DNA of 64,000 nt, taken from positions 1-64,000 of the forward strand of contig DATATI010000029.1 in the NCBI GenBank assembly GCA_036268875.1, in the 5' to 3' direction. The position numbers and the translations under genes are program-made. This DNA comes from Polyangia bacterium. Its GTDB lineage: Bacteria > Myxococcota_A > Polyangia > Fen-1088. Numbering within the stretch: the first letter of the stretch is position 1; each line of letters starts with the position of its first letter. The notes under the pieces were generated by a model. The model saw only the letters and a program-made list of their open reading frames with translations, made no database searches and was not told the DNA's origin. Shown here in pieces: positions 9,227 through 16,693 of this stretch.

Positions 9227-10261
9227 CTATTCGGTTCTCCCTTTCAGAACCTCGACCTGAGAAACGGCTTCGGGGACCAACTCGCGGACGATATCGATGA
9301 AGCTCATCATGACCAGCTTCTTGCAGCGGGCCATGAAAAGCGGAACGGGACTGGAAGGTTCGTACCGGTCGTAATAGGCGGAGATCTTGTCCAGCGCGCG
9401 GATGACATCCTCGCGCGAGCCGATCTCGCCGGGCAGGCCGCCACCACGGTTTGCCACGGGACCACCTCCTTCGTTACCGGCGTCGACGCCGTCGACCATC
9501 GCGGCGCCGGCGGCGGCCGGCGCGCGCAGCGCCAGCTTGGCGCCCAGAAATTGGCTGGCCTTGCGCACCAACGGCAACAACTTGCTGTAGTTCACCCCGC
9601 TGGACTCGCCGACCTGCGCGGCCACCGACGCCTCCAGCGCGACCAGCGCGTCGCCAGCGGCGCGCGCGGCCACGGCAAGGGCCTGCAATTCGCCGAGGTC
9701 GCAATCCAGCGCCGCCGCGTCCAGCGACGCCATGGTCGGTCCTTGGGTCCCGGCGGCGAGGGCGTCGCCCGAGGCGATCTCCAGATCCTTCAGCGTGAAT
9801 CGACCGAGAGTCCGCGACGCGACCAACACCGTGGCGCGCACGCCGGAGATGGTCTCGCCGTCCGCCATGCTGTTGAGGATGTTCACCCGCATGGTCGGAT
9901 CGTTGTCGTCGTCGGGATCGAGCCGCGGGTAGATCCCCGGCCATTGGTGGTCGACGAAATCGCGCAGCACCGACAGACCCTGGGAAAAGCCGTTCCAGCC
10001 GCTGGTGCGCAGCAACGCTTTGGTCAGATGGGCGGCGACGCGCAGATCTTTGCTGCGACCCAGAAGTTCCAGCGCCTGCCTCTGCACCGATTTCCAGTCG
10101 GGCTCCTCGGCGGGTACGATGGTGCTGCCGATCTGTTGTTCTGGTTTCCCTTGTCCAAGACGTTCGAGTTCGCCAAACGCGACGTCGTATTCAAGATCGC
10201 TGCCGCACGGATCGGCCCCCGCGATGGGAGCGAGGATCGTATCAAGGACAAGGGTAGCCAT
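9227..10261 (-). CDS. tssA: T6SS cap/baseplate protein TssA
   Basis: TssA coordinates tube and sheath growth, either at the distal cap or at the baseplate depending on class. The 344-residue product has the N-terminal ImpA domain, seen in PIAGADPCGSDLEYDVAF near residue 12 and LLGRSKDLRVAAHLTKALLR near 65, followed by GLSVLRDFVDHQWPGIYPRLD. The C-terminal part (about 150-344) is Ala-rich and helical and ends with a region including ISAYYDRYEPSSPVPLFMAR, the common TssA C-terminal signature. It is the first gene of the operon, with a good promoter match 24-52 bp upstream; no clear Shine-Dalgarno sequence is visible before the ATG. Confidence 0.93.
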   Translation of the reverse strand: MATLVLDTILAPIAGADPCGSDLEYDVAFGELERLGQGKPEQQIGSTIVPAEEPDWKSVQRQALELLGRSKDLRVAAHLTKALLRTSGWNGFSQGLSVLRDFVDHQWPGIYPRLDPDDDNDPTMRVNILNSMADGETISGVRATVLVASRTLGRFTLKDLEIASGDALAAGTQGPTMASLDAAALDCDLGELQALAVAARAAGDALVALEASVAAQVGESSGVNYSKLLPLVRKASQFLGAKLALRAPAAAGAAMVDGVDAGNEGGGPVANRGGGLPGEIGSREDVIRALDKISAYYDRYEPSSPVPLFMARCKKLVMMSFIDIVRELVPEAVSQVEVLKGRTE

Positions 10262-10284
10262 GGCGCAGCTAAAGCGGCGCGCTT

Positions 10285-10313
10285 ATTAGCTCGCAGCAGG
10301 CGCGGCTTGTCAA
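10285..10313 (-). promoter_or_regulatory. Probable sigma-70 promoter of the tss operon
   Basis: Minus-strand TTGACA (perfect -35, 10308-10313) and GCTAAT (-10-like, 4 of 6, 10285-10290) are separated by 17 bp. Transcription would start about 17 bp before the tssA ATG, giving a short leader. The position, spacing and local drop in GC content support it; no operator was recognised around it. Confidence 0.45.
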
Positions 10314-10451
10314 TTCCAGGTTCGTCTACGGCGGCATATGTAAAGCCGCCGCCACCGGTCGGTCTCGCGCAGCCTTCGCTTCACAGTCGCTTCACGGGGG
10401 CCCCCTGCGTCACGGATCGGGTATGATGGCGCCCTTTTCGCGAACCGCTCG

Positions 10452-11522
10452 ATGAAGCTCGAGGTCAAAATCAAAACCCCCGCCGGGGGCCCGGACAAGA
10501 CGTTGCACTTTTCGCAGTCACCCGTGCGCATCGGCCGGAACCAGTTGAACGACATCTCGCTGCAGGACCCGTTCGTCTCCGAATGGCACGGCATCATTCG
10601 TTTCGATCAGAAGAGCCTGGCGTACTTTGACCTCGGTTCGACCAACGGCACCGTGCTGGAAGGCAAGCGCCTGACCAAGAACGTGGCCATGGAGCTGTCC
10701 GACAGCTCGCGCCTGCAGCTGGGATTGCTGGAATTGACCGCCATCCGAATCGATGACGAACCGCCGGTGCCGCAACCGCAGCCGCGGCGGTCGCAAAGCG
10801 GCCCGCACAAGACCATGGCCTGGGGATACACGCCGCCCGGCCCCGGAGCGCCGGGTTCGGTCGCCCCGCACGGCGACGGCTGGACGCCGGGCGCCCCCGC
10901 GCCCAGCGGCAGCATTGATGTCGATCTCGGCCTCACCCCACCGCCCGGCGCCAATCCGCTCGCCGCGGCCTTGCGAGGCGCGTCCGCTGCCAGCGCGCCC
11001 AGCGGCGACGCTGCCCTGTTGATCCGTCAAGGCAAGCTGCTGGAGGCGTTCGGCGAAGCCTTCATCGGTCTGCGCAAAGGCTACGAACAGTTCGGCGCCG
11101 AGGTCGGCGTGCGCACCATCAACGGCGCCACGCCGCTGCACCGGGCCCGCACCCGCGCCGAGTTGATGGATTACTTGCTGGCGCCCGGCGTGGATCCGGA
11201 AGCGGCGGCGCGCGACCTCATCGCCATCTTCGCCGACTTCGGCATCCACCACATCGCCATGATGGAAGGCGTGACCGAGAGCGTGCGGACGTTGCTTCAA
11301 GGGTTGGATCCGCGCGCCAACGATCTGGACGACGCCGCCCCGCGCTTGTTCTCCGGCGCCAAGGTGCGAAACCAGTGGAAGGCGTACCTGGAGAGGTTCG
11401 AGCAGATCGCCGCCGACGACAACGAGCTGCACGGCGCCGTCTTCGGCGAGGAATTCGCCCGCGCCTACGCCAGTGTCACCGTCGGTGATGACGGCGGCAA
11501 ACGCCCTGAAGGCGACGAGTGA
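10452..11522 (+). CDS. tagH: T6SS-associated FHA domain protein (TagH/Fha-like)
   Basis: FHA proteins in T6SS loci bind phosphothreonine and relay the PpkA/PppA kinase-phosphatase switch that triggers assembly. In this 356-residue protein the FHA domain spans about residues 1-100, with the expected Gly-Arg at 28-29, SEWH (Ser-x-x-His) at 43-46 and the STNGT motif at 63-67. A Pro/Gly-rich linker (about 100-190) leads to a C-terminal helical domain (195-345) with an LHRARTRAELMDYLLAPG pattern, as in type VI FHA proteins. It is divergent from tssA and overlaps the next gene by 4 bp (GTGA). No partner kinase or phosphatase lies in the window; it may be beyond the left edge. Confidence 0.85.
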   Translation: MKLEVKIKTPAGGPDKTLHFSQSPVRIGRNQLNDISLQDPFVSEWHGIIRFDQKSLAYFDLGSTNGTVLEGKRLTKNVAMELSDSSRLQLGLLELTAIRIDDEPPVPQPQPRRSQSGPHKTMAWGYTPPGPGAPGSVAPHGDGWTPGAPAPSGSIDVDLGLTPPPGANPLAAALRGASAASAPSGDAALLIRQGKLLEAFGEAFIGLRKGYEQFGAEVGVRTINGATPLHRARTRAELMDYLLAPGVDPEAAARDLIAIFADFGIHHIAMMEGVTESVRTLLQGLDPRANDLDDAAPRLFSGAKVRNQWKAYLERFEQIAADDNELHGAVFGEEFARAYASVTVGDDGGKRPEGDE

Positions 11523-12487
11523 GCAACGCCGACGGGCGCGGCGGGCAACCGGCGGCTGCAACGTGCGTTCCGTTCGCCGTCGCCGCGCTGGCCTTGTTCG
11601 CTGCCACCTGCGCCAGCGGCACGCCGCCGCCCACTGTTCCCAAACCGATCTGCAGCATCGACACCACCGTCGGCATGGACAAGGCGCCGCGCGATCGGGT
11701 CTTCCCGCCGGCCTACTGGTTCGTGCTGCTGGTCGAGGGCTATCAGTCATCAGGCGTGATCACCCGGCCGTCGAAAGACTGTCGCGGCTTTCCTTTGCGT
11801 CAGGACGGCGAGGGTTGCAGCGGCGAATTGCCGGCCGAGCTGGCGCCGGTGCCATTGACCCAGCGTGATCTGGTGGTGGTGAGCCTGGGCGACGCGCGCC
11901 GCCTGGTCTGGGTGATCACCGACCGCCTGCCCGACGGTCAAGGCCAGGGCCCCATCGCCATCGCCGAGATTGGCGTGCACGGCGTGGGCGTGCGCGCCAT
12001 CGGCACGCTGCGTACGTATCCTGAAAATGTGGCCCTGCGCCTGGAGCGCGTCGGCGCCAGCACCGTGCTGGTGGCGGAAGGCGAAAAATGCGCCGGCACC
12101 GGCGCCGACTGCGAGCGGGCCGTGCGCTTGTTGCCGCTGCTGGGCGATCGCTTCGTCAGCAAGCCGATCGTCGACGACCACAACGCGTGCCTTGGCAGCG
12201 CGTTCTTTCCCGTGCGCACCAAAGGCGGCATCGGCCACCGCACCAGCACCAACTATGAACTGGAAGCGGCCCTGGTTTTTGGACCCGACTCGATCACCGT
12301 GCGCGAACAGCTGGCCATCTCCGATGGGCACGGCTCGTCGACGACCGAGCAATCCGGCGGGGCGTTCGTCACCCGCGTGCAGGCCGACCGCACCTTGACC
12401 ATCAACGGCGGCACCGTCGTCGCGAACGGACCGTCACTGCTGGATCGCTGGCTGGCTCAGCACGGCGGCGCGGTCGATCGGCACTAA
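11519..12487 (+). CDS. Probable secreted protein, cotranscribed with FHA gene
   Basis: Family not recognised. The 322-residue product starts with GTG overlapping the FHA stop (GTGA), which implies translational coupling. Residues 14-32 are hydrophobic (FAVAALALFAATC), consistent with a signal peptide; Cys32 could be a lipid-modification site but the preceding residues AAT are a poor lipobox. The mature part contains scattered cysteines (about 34, 44, 88, 100, 192, 199, 225) that may form disulfides, and many beta-forming stretches such as DLVVVSLGDARRLVWVITD. By position it may be an envelope component or regulator of the divergent T6SS, but this is inference from neighbourhood only. Confidence 0.65.
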   Translation: MSNADGRGGQPAAATCVPFAVAALALFAATCASGTPPPTVPKPICSIDTTVGMDKAPRDRVFPPAYWFVLLVEGYQSSGVITRPSKDCRGFPLRQDGEGCSGELPAELAPVPLTQRDLVVVSLGDARRLVWVITDRLPDGQGQGPIAIAEIGVHGVGVRAIGTLRTYPENVALRLERVGASTVLVAEGEKCAGTGADCERAVRLLPLLGDRFVSKPIVDDHNACLGSAFFPVRTKGGIGHRTSTNYELEAALVFGPDSITVREQLAISDGHGSSTTEQSGGAFVTRVQADRTLTINGGTVVANGPSLLDRWLAQHGGAVDRH

Positions 12488-12536
12488 GCGGTTCGCGCCG
12501 GCTGCGTGAACCGGTCACCTTCTATGTGGCGAGGCA

Positions 12537-12915
12537 CTAGACCGCAATCAGGTTGAAGCGAGATCGAAGGGTGAATCGGTAACGTAACCGAGGCTGCACG
12601 CGCGGCTTGGACGTGGCGACAAATTGGACGGCCTGAGCCGCTTGGCGGCTTCCCGCCCGCGGAAGGCCTCTGTCTACGCCACCTCTCCCATCAAGGCTTT
12701 CGTCGCCGCATGGCATCCGTTGGGCCTTCGAACCGGGGAGGCCTTCCGCCGTCGGGAAGCCTTGTTCCGGAGCCGGTCGGATGCCATGCGGCGACGAAAG
12801 CAGCCAAGCGGCCCACCACGCCGAATTTGTCGCGCCGTCCAAGCCGCGCGTCCAGCCTCGGTTACCGTTCGTCCCGTGTCGCCTCCGAGATCGGGTCAAT
12901 TCGATAGCGGTCTAG
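12537..12915. repeat. 379-bp nested inverted-repeat element
   Basis: The 424-bp gap between two convergent genes is filled by a large imperfect palindrome. Its ends are CTAGACCGC (12537-12545) and GCGGTCTAG (12907-12915), a perfect 9-bp inverted match. Inside are a 42-bp arm pair, 12584-12625 with 12824-12865 (39 of 42 match as inverted repeats), a short pair 12637-12646 with 12803-12812, and two interleaved 24-bp pairs: B 12647-12670 with 12738-12761 (22 of 24) and C 12696-12719 with 12778-12801 (24 of 24). The order B-C-B'-C' cannot fold as a simple hairpin. Short open frames inside are not credible genes. The right end supplies the TAG stop of the LON-domain gene. It could be a MITE-like element, a structured RNA or an unusual bidirectional terminator. 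Confidence 0.8.
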
Positions 12916-13601
12916 TTCGTTGTCTTCGAAGAGCTGATCCGCCCGTTCATCGCGACTACCTCGGCCGAAACGCGTTCGATGCGGCGAAGAACGTCGCGCG
13001 TCTCCAGCAGCGACTGGCGTTGGGTTGAATCGACAACAAGCGCCGCGGCCAGCACGTCGACCAGCTCGGACGAGGTTTCTTGGGCCGCCACCACCTGGCG
13101 CAAAAGCTCGCCGCCTTCGGGGATGGACTCGGCCAGGTGATTGACCAACGCGCGCAGTGACTGGTCGGCGTCACGCAGCTCGCGCTGGTCGATGGTGGGA
13201 AGATCGGGCAGCGAGGCGGCGCTGATCAACCGATACGGGCGATCGGAGATCAGTTCTTCTTCGATGCGGATGCGGGCCCGGCCGCGAACCACCAGGTTGA
13301 AGCGCCCGTCGACCAGCTCGTGTGCCATCACCACCTCGCCGATCCCGGCCACCGGAAGCACCGACGGCTTTTCGACCAGATCCAGATCCTGCCCGGGCGT
13401 GATCAAGCCGATGGCCAGAAATCTTTGCCCTGCCAACACGTCGCGGGCCATGGCCCGATAGCGTTCTTCGAAGATGTGCAGCGGCAAAAGCGCGTGCGGA
13501 AACAGCACCACGTTCGGCAGCGGGAACATGGGCAGCCGGCCCAGCGCCTCTTGAAAACTGCGGTCCTGCGCCAGCGGGCCGGCGTCGAAGTCGCTACCCA
13601 A
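12912..13601 (-). CDS. Stand-alone LON N-terminal domain protein
   Basis: The 229-residue product matches the substrate-binding N-terminal domain of Lon proteases (PF02190) with no AAA+ or protease part. Recognisable signatures are LPMFPLPNVVLFPHALLPLH (about 23-42), the following IFEERYRAM, and VMAHELVDGRFNLVVRGRAR. Such proteins are common in bacteria and their function is poorly defined. The gene is last in a four-gene overlapping set: its ATG lies inside the SDR 3' end with an 8-bp overlap. Its TAG stop is part of the CTAG terminus of the inverted-repeat element next to it, so the last residues may have been altered by insertion of that element. Confidence 0.9.
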   Translation of the reverse strand: MGSDFDAGPLAQDRSFQEALGRLPMFPLPNVVLFPHALLPLHIFEERYRAMARDVLAGQRFLAIGLITPGQDLDLVEKPSVLPVAGIGEVVMAHELVDGRFNLVVRGRARIRIEEELISDRPYRLISAASLPDLPTIDQRELRDADQSLRALVNHLAESIPEGGELLRQVVAAQETSSELVDVLAAALVVDSTQRQSLLETRDVLRRIERVSAEVVAMNGRISSSKTTN

Positions 13602-14247
13602 AGACGTCCACGCAAGACCCGGTCAGGGCCAAAGGTGCCTCGGTCGCCAGGTACAGCACCACACCGGCGACATCTTCGGGCGACATCATCGGCGTGGCGC
13701 CGGGCATGCCGATTTTTAGCATGTCGGTGTCGACCGAACCGGGACAGACGGCGTTGACGGCGATGCGATGGGCGCGCAGCTCTTCCGCCAGGGCGCGGGT
13801 GAACCCGACCACACCGTGCTTGGCGGCGCAGTACGCGGTCAGCCCGGCGGTGCCTTGCCGGCCCGAGATCGAGGCGACATTGATGATGCGTCCGCTGCCG
13901 CGCGCCTGCATATCGGCGACGAAGGCCCGCGACACCAGGAACGTTCCTTTGAGGTTGCTGTCGACCACTTCGTCCCACGCCTCTTCGGGCAGCGACGCCA
14001 GCGGAGCGCGCGCCACCGTGCCGGCGTTGTTGACCAGGATGTCGGGGACGCCGATGCGTTCGCGAACCGTGTGGGCAAAGCGCGCCACGTCGTCGGCCAG
14101 GCGCACGTCGCAGACCAGGACGTCGGGCGCCGCGTGCAGCGCGCAGCCCATCACCTCGGCACCGGCGGCGCGCAGAGCGGTGGCGATGGCCAATCCGATG
14201 CCGCGCGCGGCGCCGGTGACCACCGCCGTCGATCCGGCCAGCGTCAT
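13594..14247 (-). CDS. Short-chain dehydrogenase/reductase
   Basis: NAD(P)-dependent oxidoreductase of the classical SDR type, 217 residues. Visible motifs are the cofactor-binding TGAARGIG (about 10-17), the structural NNAG, the catalytic Ser in INVASISG and the YxxxK pair in YCAAKH, followed by VNAVCPGSVDTDM. The ATG at 14247 is chosen because it overlaps the folE stop (ATGA) and sits six codons before the TGxxxGxG loop. Substrate cannot be read from sequence. Being coupled to folE suggests a pterin reductase role (FolM- or sepiapterin-reductase-like), although generic 3-oxoacyl-ACP-reductase-like activity remains equally possible. Confidence 0.88.
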   Translation of the reverse strand: MTLAGSTAVVTGAARGIGLAIATALRAAGAEVMGCALHAAPDVLVCDVRLADDVARFAHTVRERIGVPDILVNNAGTVARAPLASLPEEAWDEVVDSNLKGTFLVSRAFVADMQARGSGRIINVASISGRQGTAGLTAYCAAKHGVVGFTRALAEELRAHRIAVNAVCPGSVDTDMLKIGMPGATPMMSPEDVAGVVLYLATEAPLALTGSCVDVFG

Positions 14248-14825
14248 CGGACCCGCCCGCCCAGGTTCGCGGCCGCCAGCAGTCGCGCCTTCAGATCGGG
14301 ACGCTCGCGCATGTCGCCGACGAAGGCGCTGGTCACGACGCCCGATTGATCGTGTTTTTCGCCGGGGATGGCCAGGCACATCTGCTCTGCTTCGATCACG
14401 CAGCCGGCGCCGCGCGCCTGCAGGTGGCGGCACAAGCTGTCGGCGATCTGGTGCGTGGCTCGCTCTTGCAGCGTCAGGCGGCGGGTGAAGCAATCGACCA
14501 GCTCGGCCAGCCGTCCGAACCCCACCAGCTTGCCGTTCGGGATGTACGCGACGTGGGCCACTCCGCGGTAGGGCAGCAAGTGGTGCGGGCACATCGAATG
14601 AAAGCGCAGGCCGCCCACCACCACCACGTCGGGATCAGCCTCGCCCACCACCGGATCGCCCAGGATGGCCGCCGCATCCATGGCGTACCCGGACAAAAAT
14701 TCCGTCGCCCACAGGTGCGCCACACGGGCCGGGGTCTGCGCCAGATCGCCGTCAGCGGCCGGGTCCAGGCCCGACGCGCGCAACAGCGCTGCCACTGCCG
14801 CCTGCAGCGCCGCCTCGTCGGGCAC
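14244..14825 (-). CDS. folE: GTP cyclohydrolase I
   Basis: FolE converts GTP to 7,8-dihydroneopterin triphosphate, the entry step to folate and other pterins. With the GTG start at 14825, two bases after the DUF2203 stop, the product is 193 residues. Family features are FHSMCPHHLLPYRGVAHVAY, with Cys79 and His82 as zinc ligands and His81 catalytic, then GKLVGFGRLAELVDCF, QERATHQIAD, and the third zinc ligand Cys150 in EAEQMC. The residue two before this Cys, normally His (E. coli His179), is Gln148 here. The frame is open further upstream, but that region belongs to DUF2203. The replacement leaves open whether the enzyme has standard activity. Confidence 0.92.
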   Translation of the reverse strand: MPDEAALQAAVAALLRASGLDPAADGDLAQTPARVAHLWATEFLSGYAMDAAAILGDPVVGEADPDVVVVGGLRFHSMCPHHLLPYRGVAHVAYIPNGKLVGFGRLAELVDCFTRRLTLQERATHQIADSLCRHLQARGAGCVIEAEQMCLAIPGEKHDQSGVVTSAFVGDMRERPDLKARLLAAANLGGRVR

Positions 14826-14827
14826 GT

Positions 14828-15271
14828 TCAGTCCAGCCGTTGCGGCGCGCGCGGGATCTGTTCGTCGATGGGGCGACGCGAGCCGAAACCGCCGTCGACG
14901 GTATGCCAGAAACGAATCTGCTTTTCGCCCAGCTTCCAGCACAGCAGGATCTCATCGCTGCCGCGGCGGCCGGGAAAATCAACCAGTCCGGTCTCGATGT
15001 CTTTGATCTGACCGCCCAGGGCCTTGACCCGTTCAATCTCGTCGGACAGGGCTTCGTAGAAACCGCGCAGCACCGCTTTGGCCTGGCGCACCTCGGGCGT
15101 GCCGGTGTCTTCGGCCGAGGCCTCGTCGCGCTTGCCGCGGCCGCCGGCGCGATCCAGTTTCTCTTCCACGCCCCGCAGGCCGGCGCGCAGCTGCAGGACG
15201 TCGGTGAAGATCCGTTCCAGCGTCGGGATCAGCTCTTCGACGTCGCCCACGGTGAAATGCGTTCGCGCCAT
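14828..15271 (-). CDS. DUF2203 family protein
   Basis: The 147-residue product belongs to the uncharacterised DUF2203 family, recognised from the N-terminal FTVGDVEELIPTLERIF and from the C-terminal core GQIKDIETGLVDFPG, LLCWKLGEKQIRFWHTVD and the GSRRPI that follows. The middle (about 30-65) is a charged, probably helical, low-complexity stretch. Function is unknown. It is the first gene of the overlapping set DUF2203-folE-SDR-LON and its stop lies two bases before the folE GTG start, so it is probably co-translated with folE. Confidence 0.88.
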   Translation of the reverse strand: MARTHFTVGDVEELIPTLERIFTDVLQLRAGLRGVEEKLDRAGGRGKRDEASAEDTGTPEVRQAKAVLRGFYEALSDEIERVKALGGQIKDIETGLVDFPGRRGSDEILLCWKLGEKQIRFWHTVDGGFGSRRPIDEQIPRAPQRLD

Positions 15272-15394
15272 CGGGATAACTTACATCATTCTGGCGTCGG
15301 CAACTGTCCACCCACGATCGCCCGGTGCGCTGTCGCCGCCGACGGCCAGTGTCTTGGTGGTCGTGACGCCGCTGCGGGCCTTAGGAAGAGGCGC

Positions 15395-16540
15395 TCACTT
15401 GCACGCGTAGGCGCTGAGCGCCGGCGTGATGCCGTTGGCGGTCTCGCTGCTGGTGTAATAGCCAAGGCCGTCGGGCCTGTACTCGACGGCTTCGCCCTGC
15501 GGTTCGGCGGCGACCGGCATTGTCATGGCGGCGCCGCTAAACACCGAGACCAGATCGCCGTCGGCCCGGCGGGTCAGCTCGTAAAGCGCCAGCTTGGTGC
15601 GGATGAGGATCCGATCGCTGCAAGGATGAAAGCTGCCCCCCGTCACCAGACCGGCGCTGGCCGGCAGCGACAGCGTGGCCACCTTCACCACCGTCACCAC
15701 CGTGTTCGCTTGCAACGGCAGCGGCAGTTCGTAGACGGGCGCCGAGACGTTGGCTTCTTTCAGCACGATGAACACGCGGCCGGTCTGCGGGTCCACCAGC
15801 AAAGATTCGGCGTTGTGTGGGCCGTCGGGATAGACGAACGGAAACATTTCGTAGGTGACGTTGATGCTGCCACCAGCGGTGGGCAACGTGTCGGGCTCGG
15901 CCACGCGGTAGATGGCGTACTGCTTGCGGTTGACGTCGTTGTCGCCGGTGTCGCTGAGGTACACGCACGATCCGACCGGACACGGCCCCATGGCGATGTC
16001 TTCCCAGTCGGTGTTTGTCGCGCCGGGGAGATCCAGCTCGGCGCTGATCTGGGCGGCTTGATTCAGGGCAAAGAACCGCGCCGTGTCGCCCGAGTCATTG
16101 TGCGCATAGAGGATGCCGGGGTGGACGCGGCTGGCCGCCAGGCCGGACAGCTCATGCAGCGTCGGCGAGATCAGACCCAGCGCAGTCGGCGCGGCGTAAG
16201 CGGCGCAGTGCTGACAGACGGGCGGGCCGATGTCAACGCCCACCACGTCCGGCGGCGTCCACGCGTCGTCGGCGGTCCCGTCATCGCCGGCATCGGCGAT
16301 ATCGGCGGTCGTCTGCCCGTCGATCGGATCAGGCTCCTCCGCCGCGGCGTCAGGCGGGTCGTCGCTGATCGGCACATCGGGGGTGCCGCCGTCGGCCCGG
16401 GCGTCGACCTTGTAGCCTCCGGTTCCACCCGTGACCACCTGCAGGCCACCCTCGTCGATCTCGCAGGCGACGGTGGCCAAAGCCAGATAAATGGCCAGCA
16501 CCGGCCATGTTCTTCGCGACCGCAGCGCCGGTGCTCTCAT
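15395..16540 (-). CDS. Secreted lipoprotein, probable beta-propeller-like
   Basis: The 381-residue product (ATG at 16540) begins with a basic n-region and a hydrophobic stretch WPVLAIYLALATVAC; Cys26 is a plausible lipidation site. Residues 30-110 are an Asp/Gly/Pro-rich linker typical of myxobacterial surface lipoproteins. The rest resembles a propeller-type esterase/phytase-like fold: repeats such as LSGLAASRVHPGILYAHNDS, DWEDIAMGPCP, VYLSDTGDND and NAESLLVDPQTGRVFIV recur at propeller-like spacing. The four segments suggest calcium- or substrate-binding Asp clusters. No catalytic assignment is possible. A longer reading from a TTG at 16573 exists but is less likely. Confidence 0.75.
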   Translation of the reverse strand: MRAPALRSRRTWPVLAIYLALATVACEIDEGGLQVVTGGTGGYKVDARADGGTPDVPISDDPPDAAAEEPDPIDGQTTADIADAGDDGTADDAWTPPDVVGVDIGPPVCQHCAAYAAPTALGLISPTLHELSGLAASRVHPGILYAHNDSGDTARFFALNQAAQISAELDLPGATNTDWEDIAMGPCPVGSCVYLSDTGDNDVNRKQYAIYRVAEPDTLPTAGGSINVTYEMFPFVYPDGPHNAESLLVDPQTGRVFIVLKEANVSAPVYELPLPLQANTVVTVVKVATLSLPASAGLVTGGSFHPCSDRILIRTKLALYELTRRADGDLVSVFSGAAMTMPVAAEPQGEAVEYRPDGLGYYTSSETANGITPALSAYACK

Positions 16541-16693
16541 GCGTCTCACGCGTCTCGACACTTTCGCGGACAAACCTGAGCCGTCTTGACGCGTTTCAGT
16601 AGCACGGTCGGCTGTAAGAGCGTAAACGGTTTGTGAACCGATTGATAGTTCTTCGGCGGCGCCAATCAGCGGACGAAACGGCCGCGGTCGCCG

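Noticed and set aside
10426-10445. A GG-N10-GC sigma-54-like site before the FHA gene
   Set aside because: Only the GG and GC doublets fit, which is expected by chance in GC-rich DNA; not listed as a promoter.
12537-12899. A 120-codon minus-strand frame inside the inverted-repeat element
   Set aside because: Its sequence is low-complexity and explained by the repeats; no ribosome site or family match is visible.
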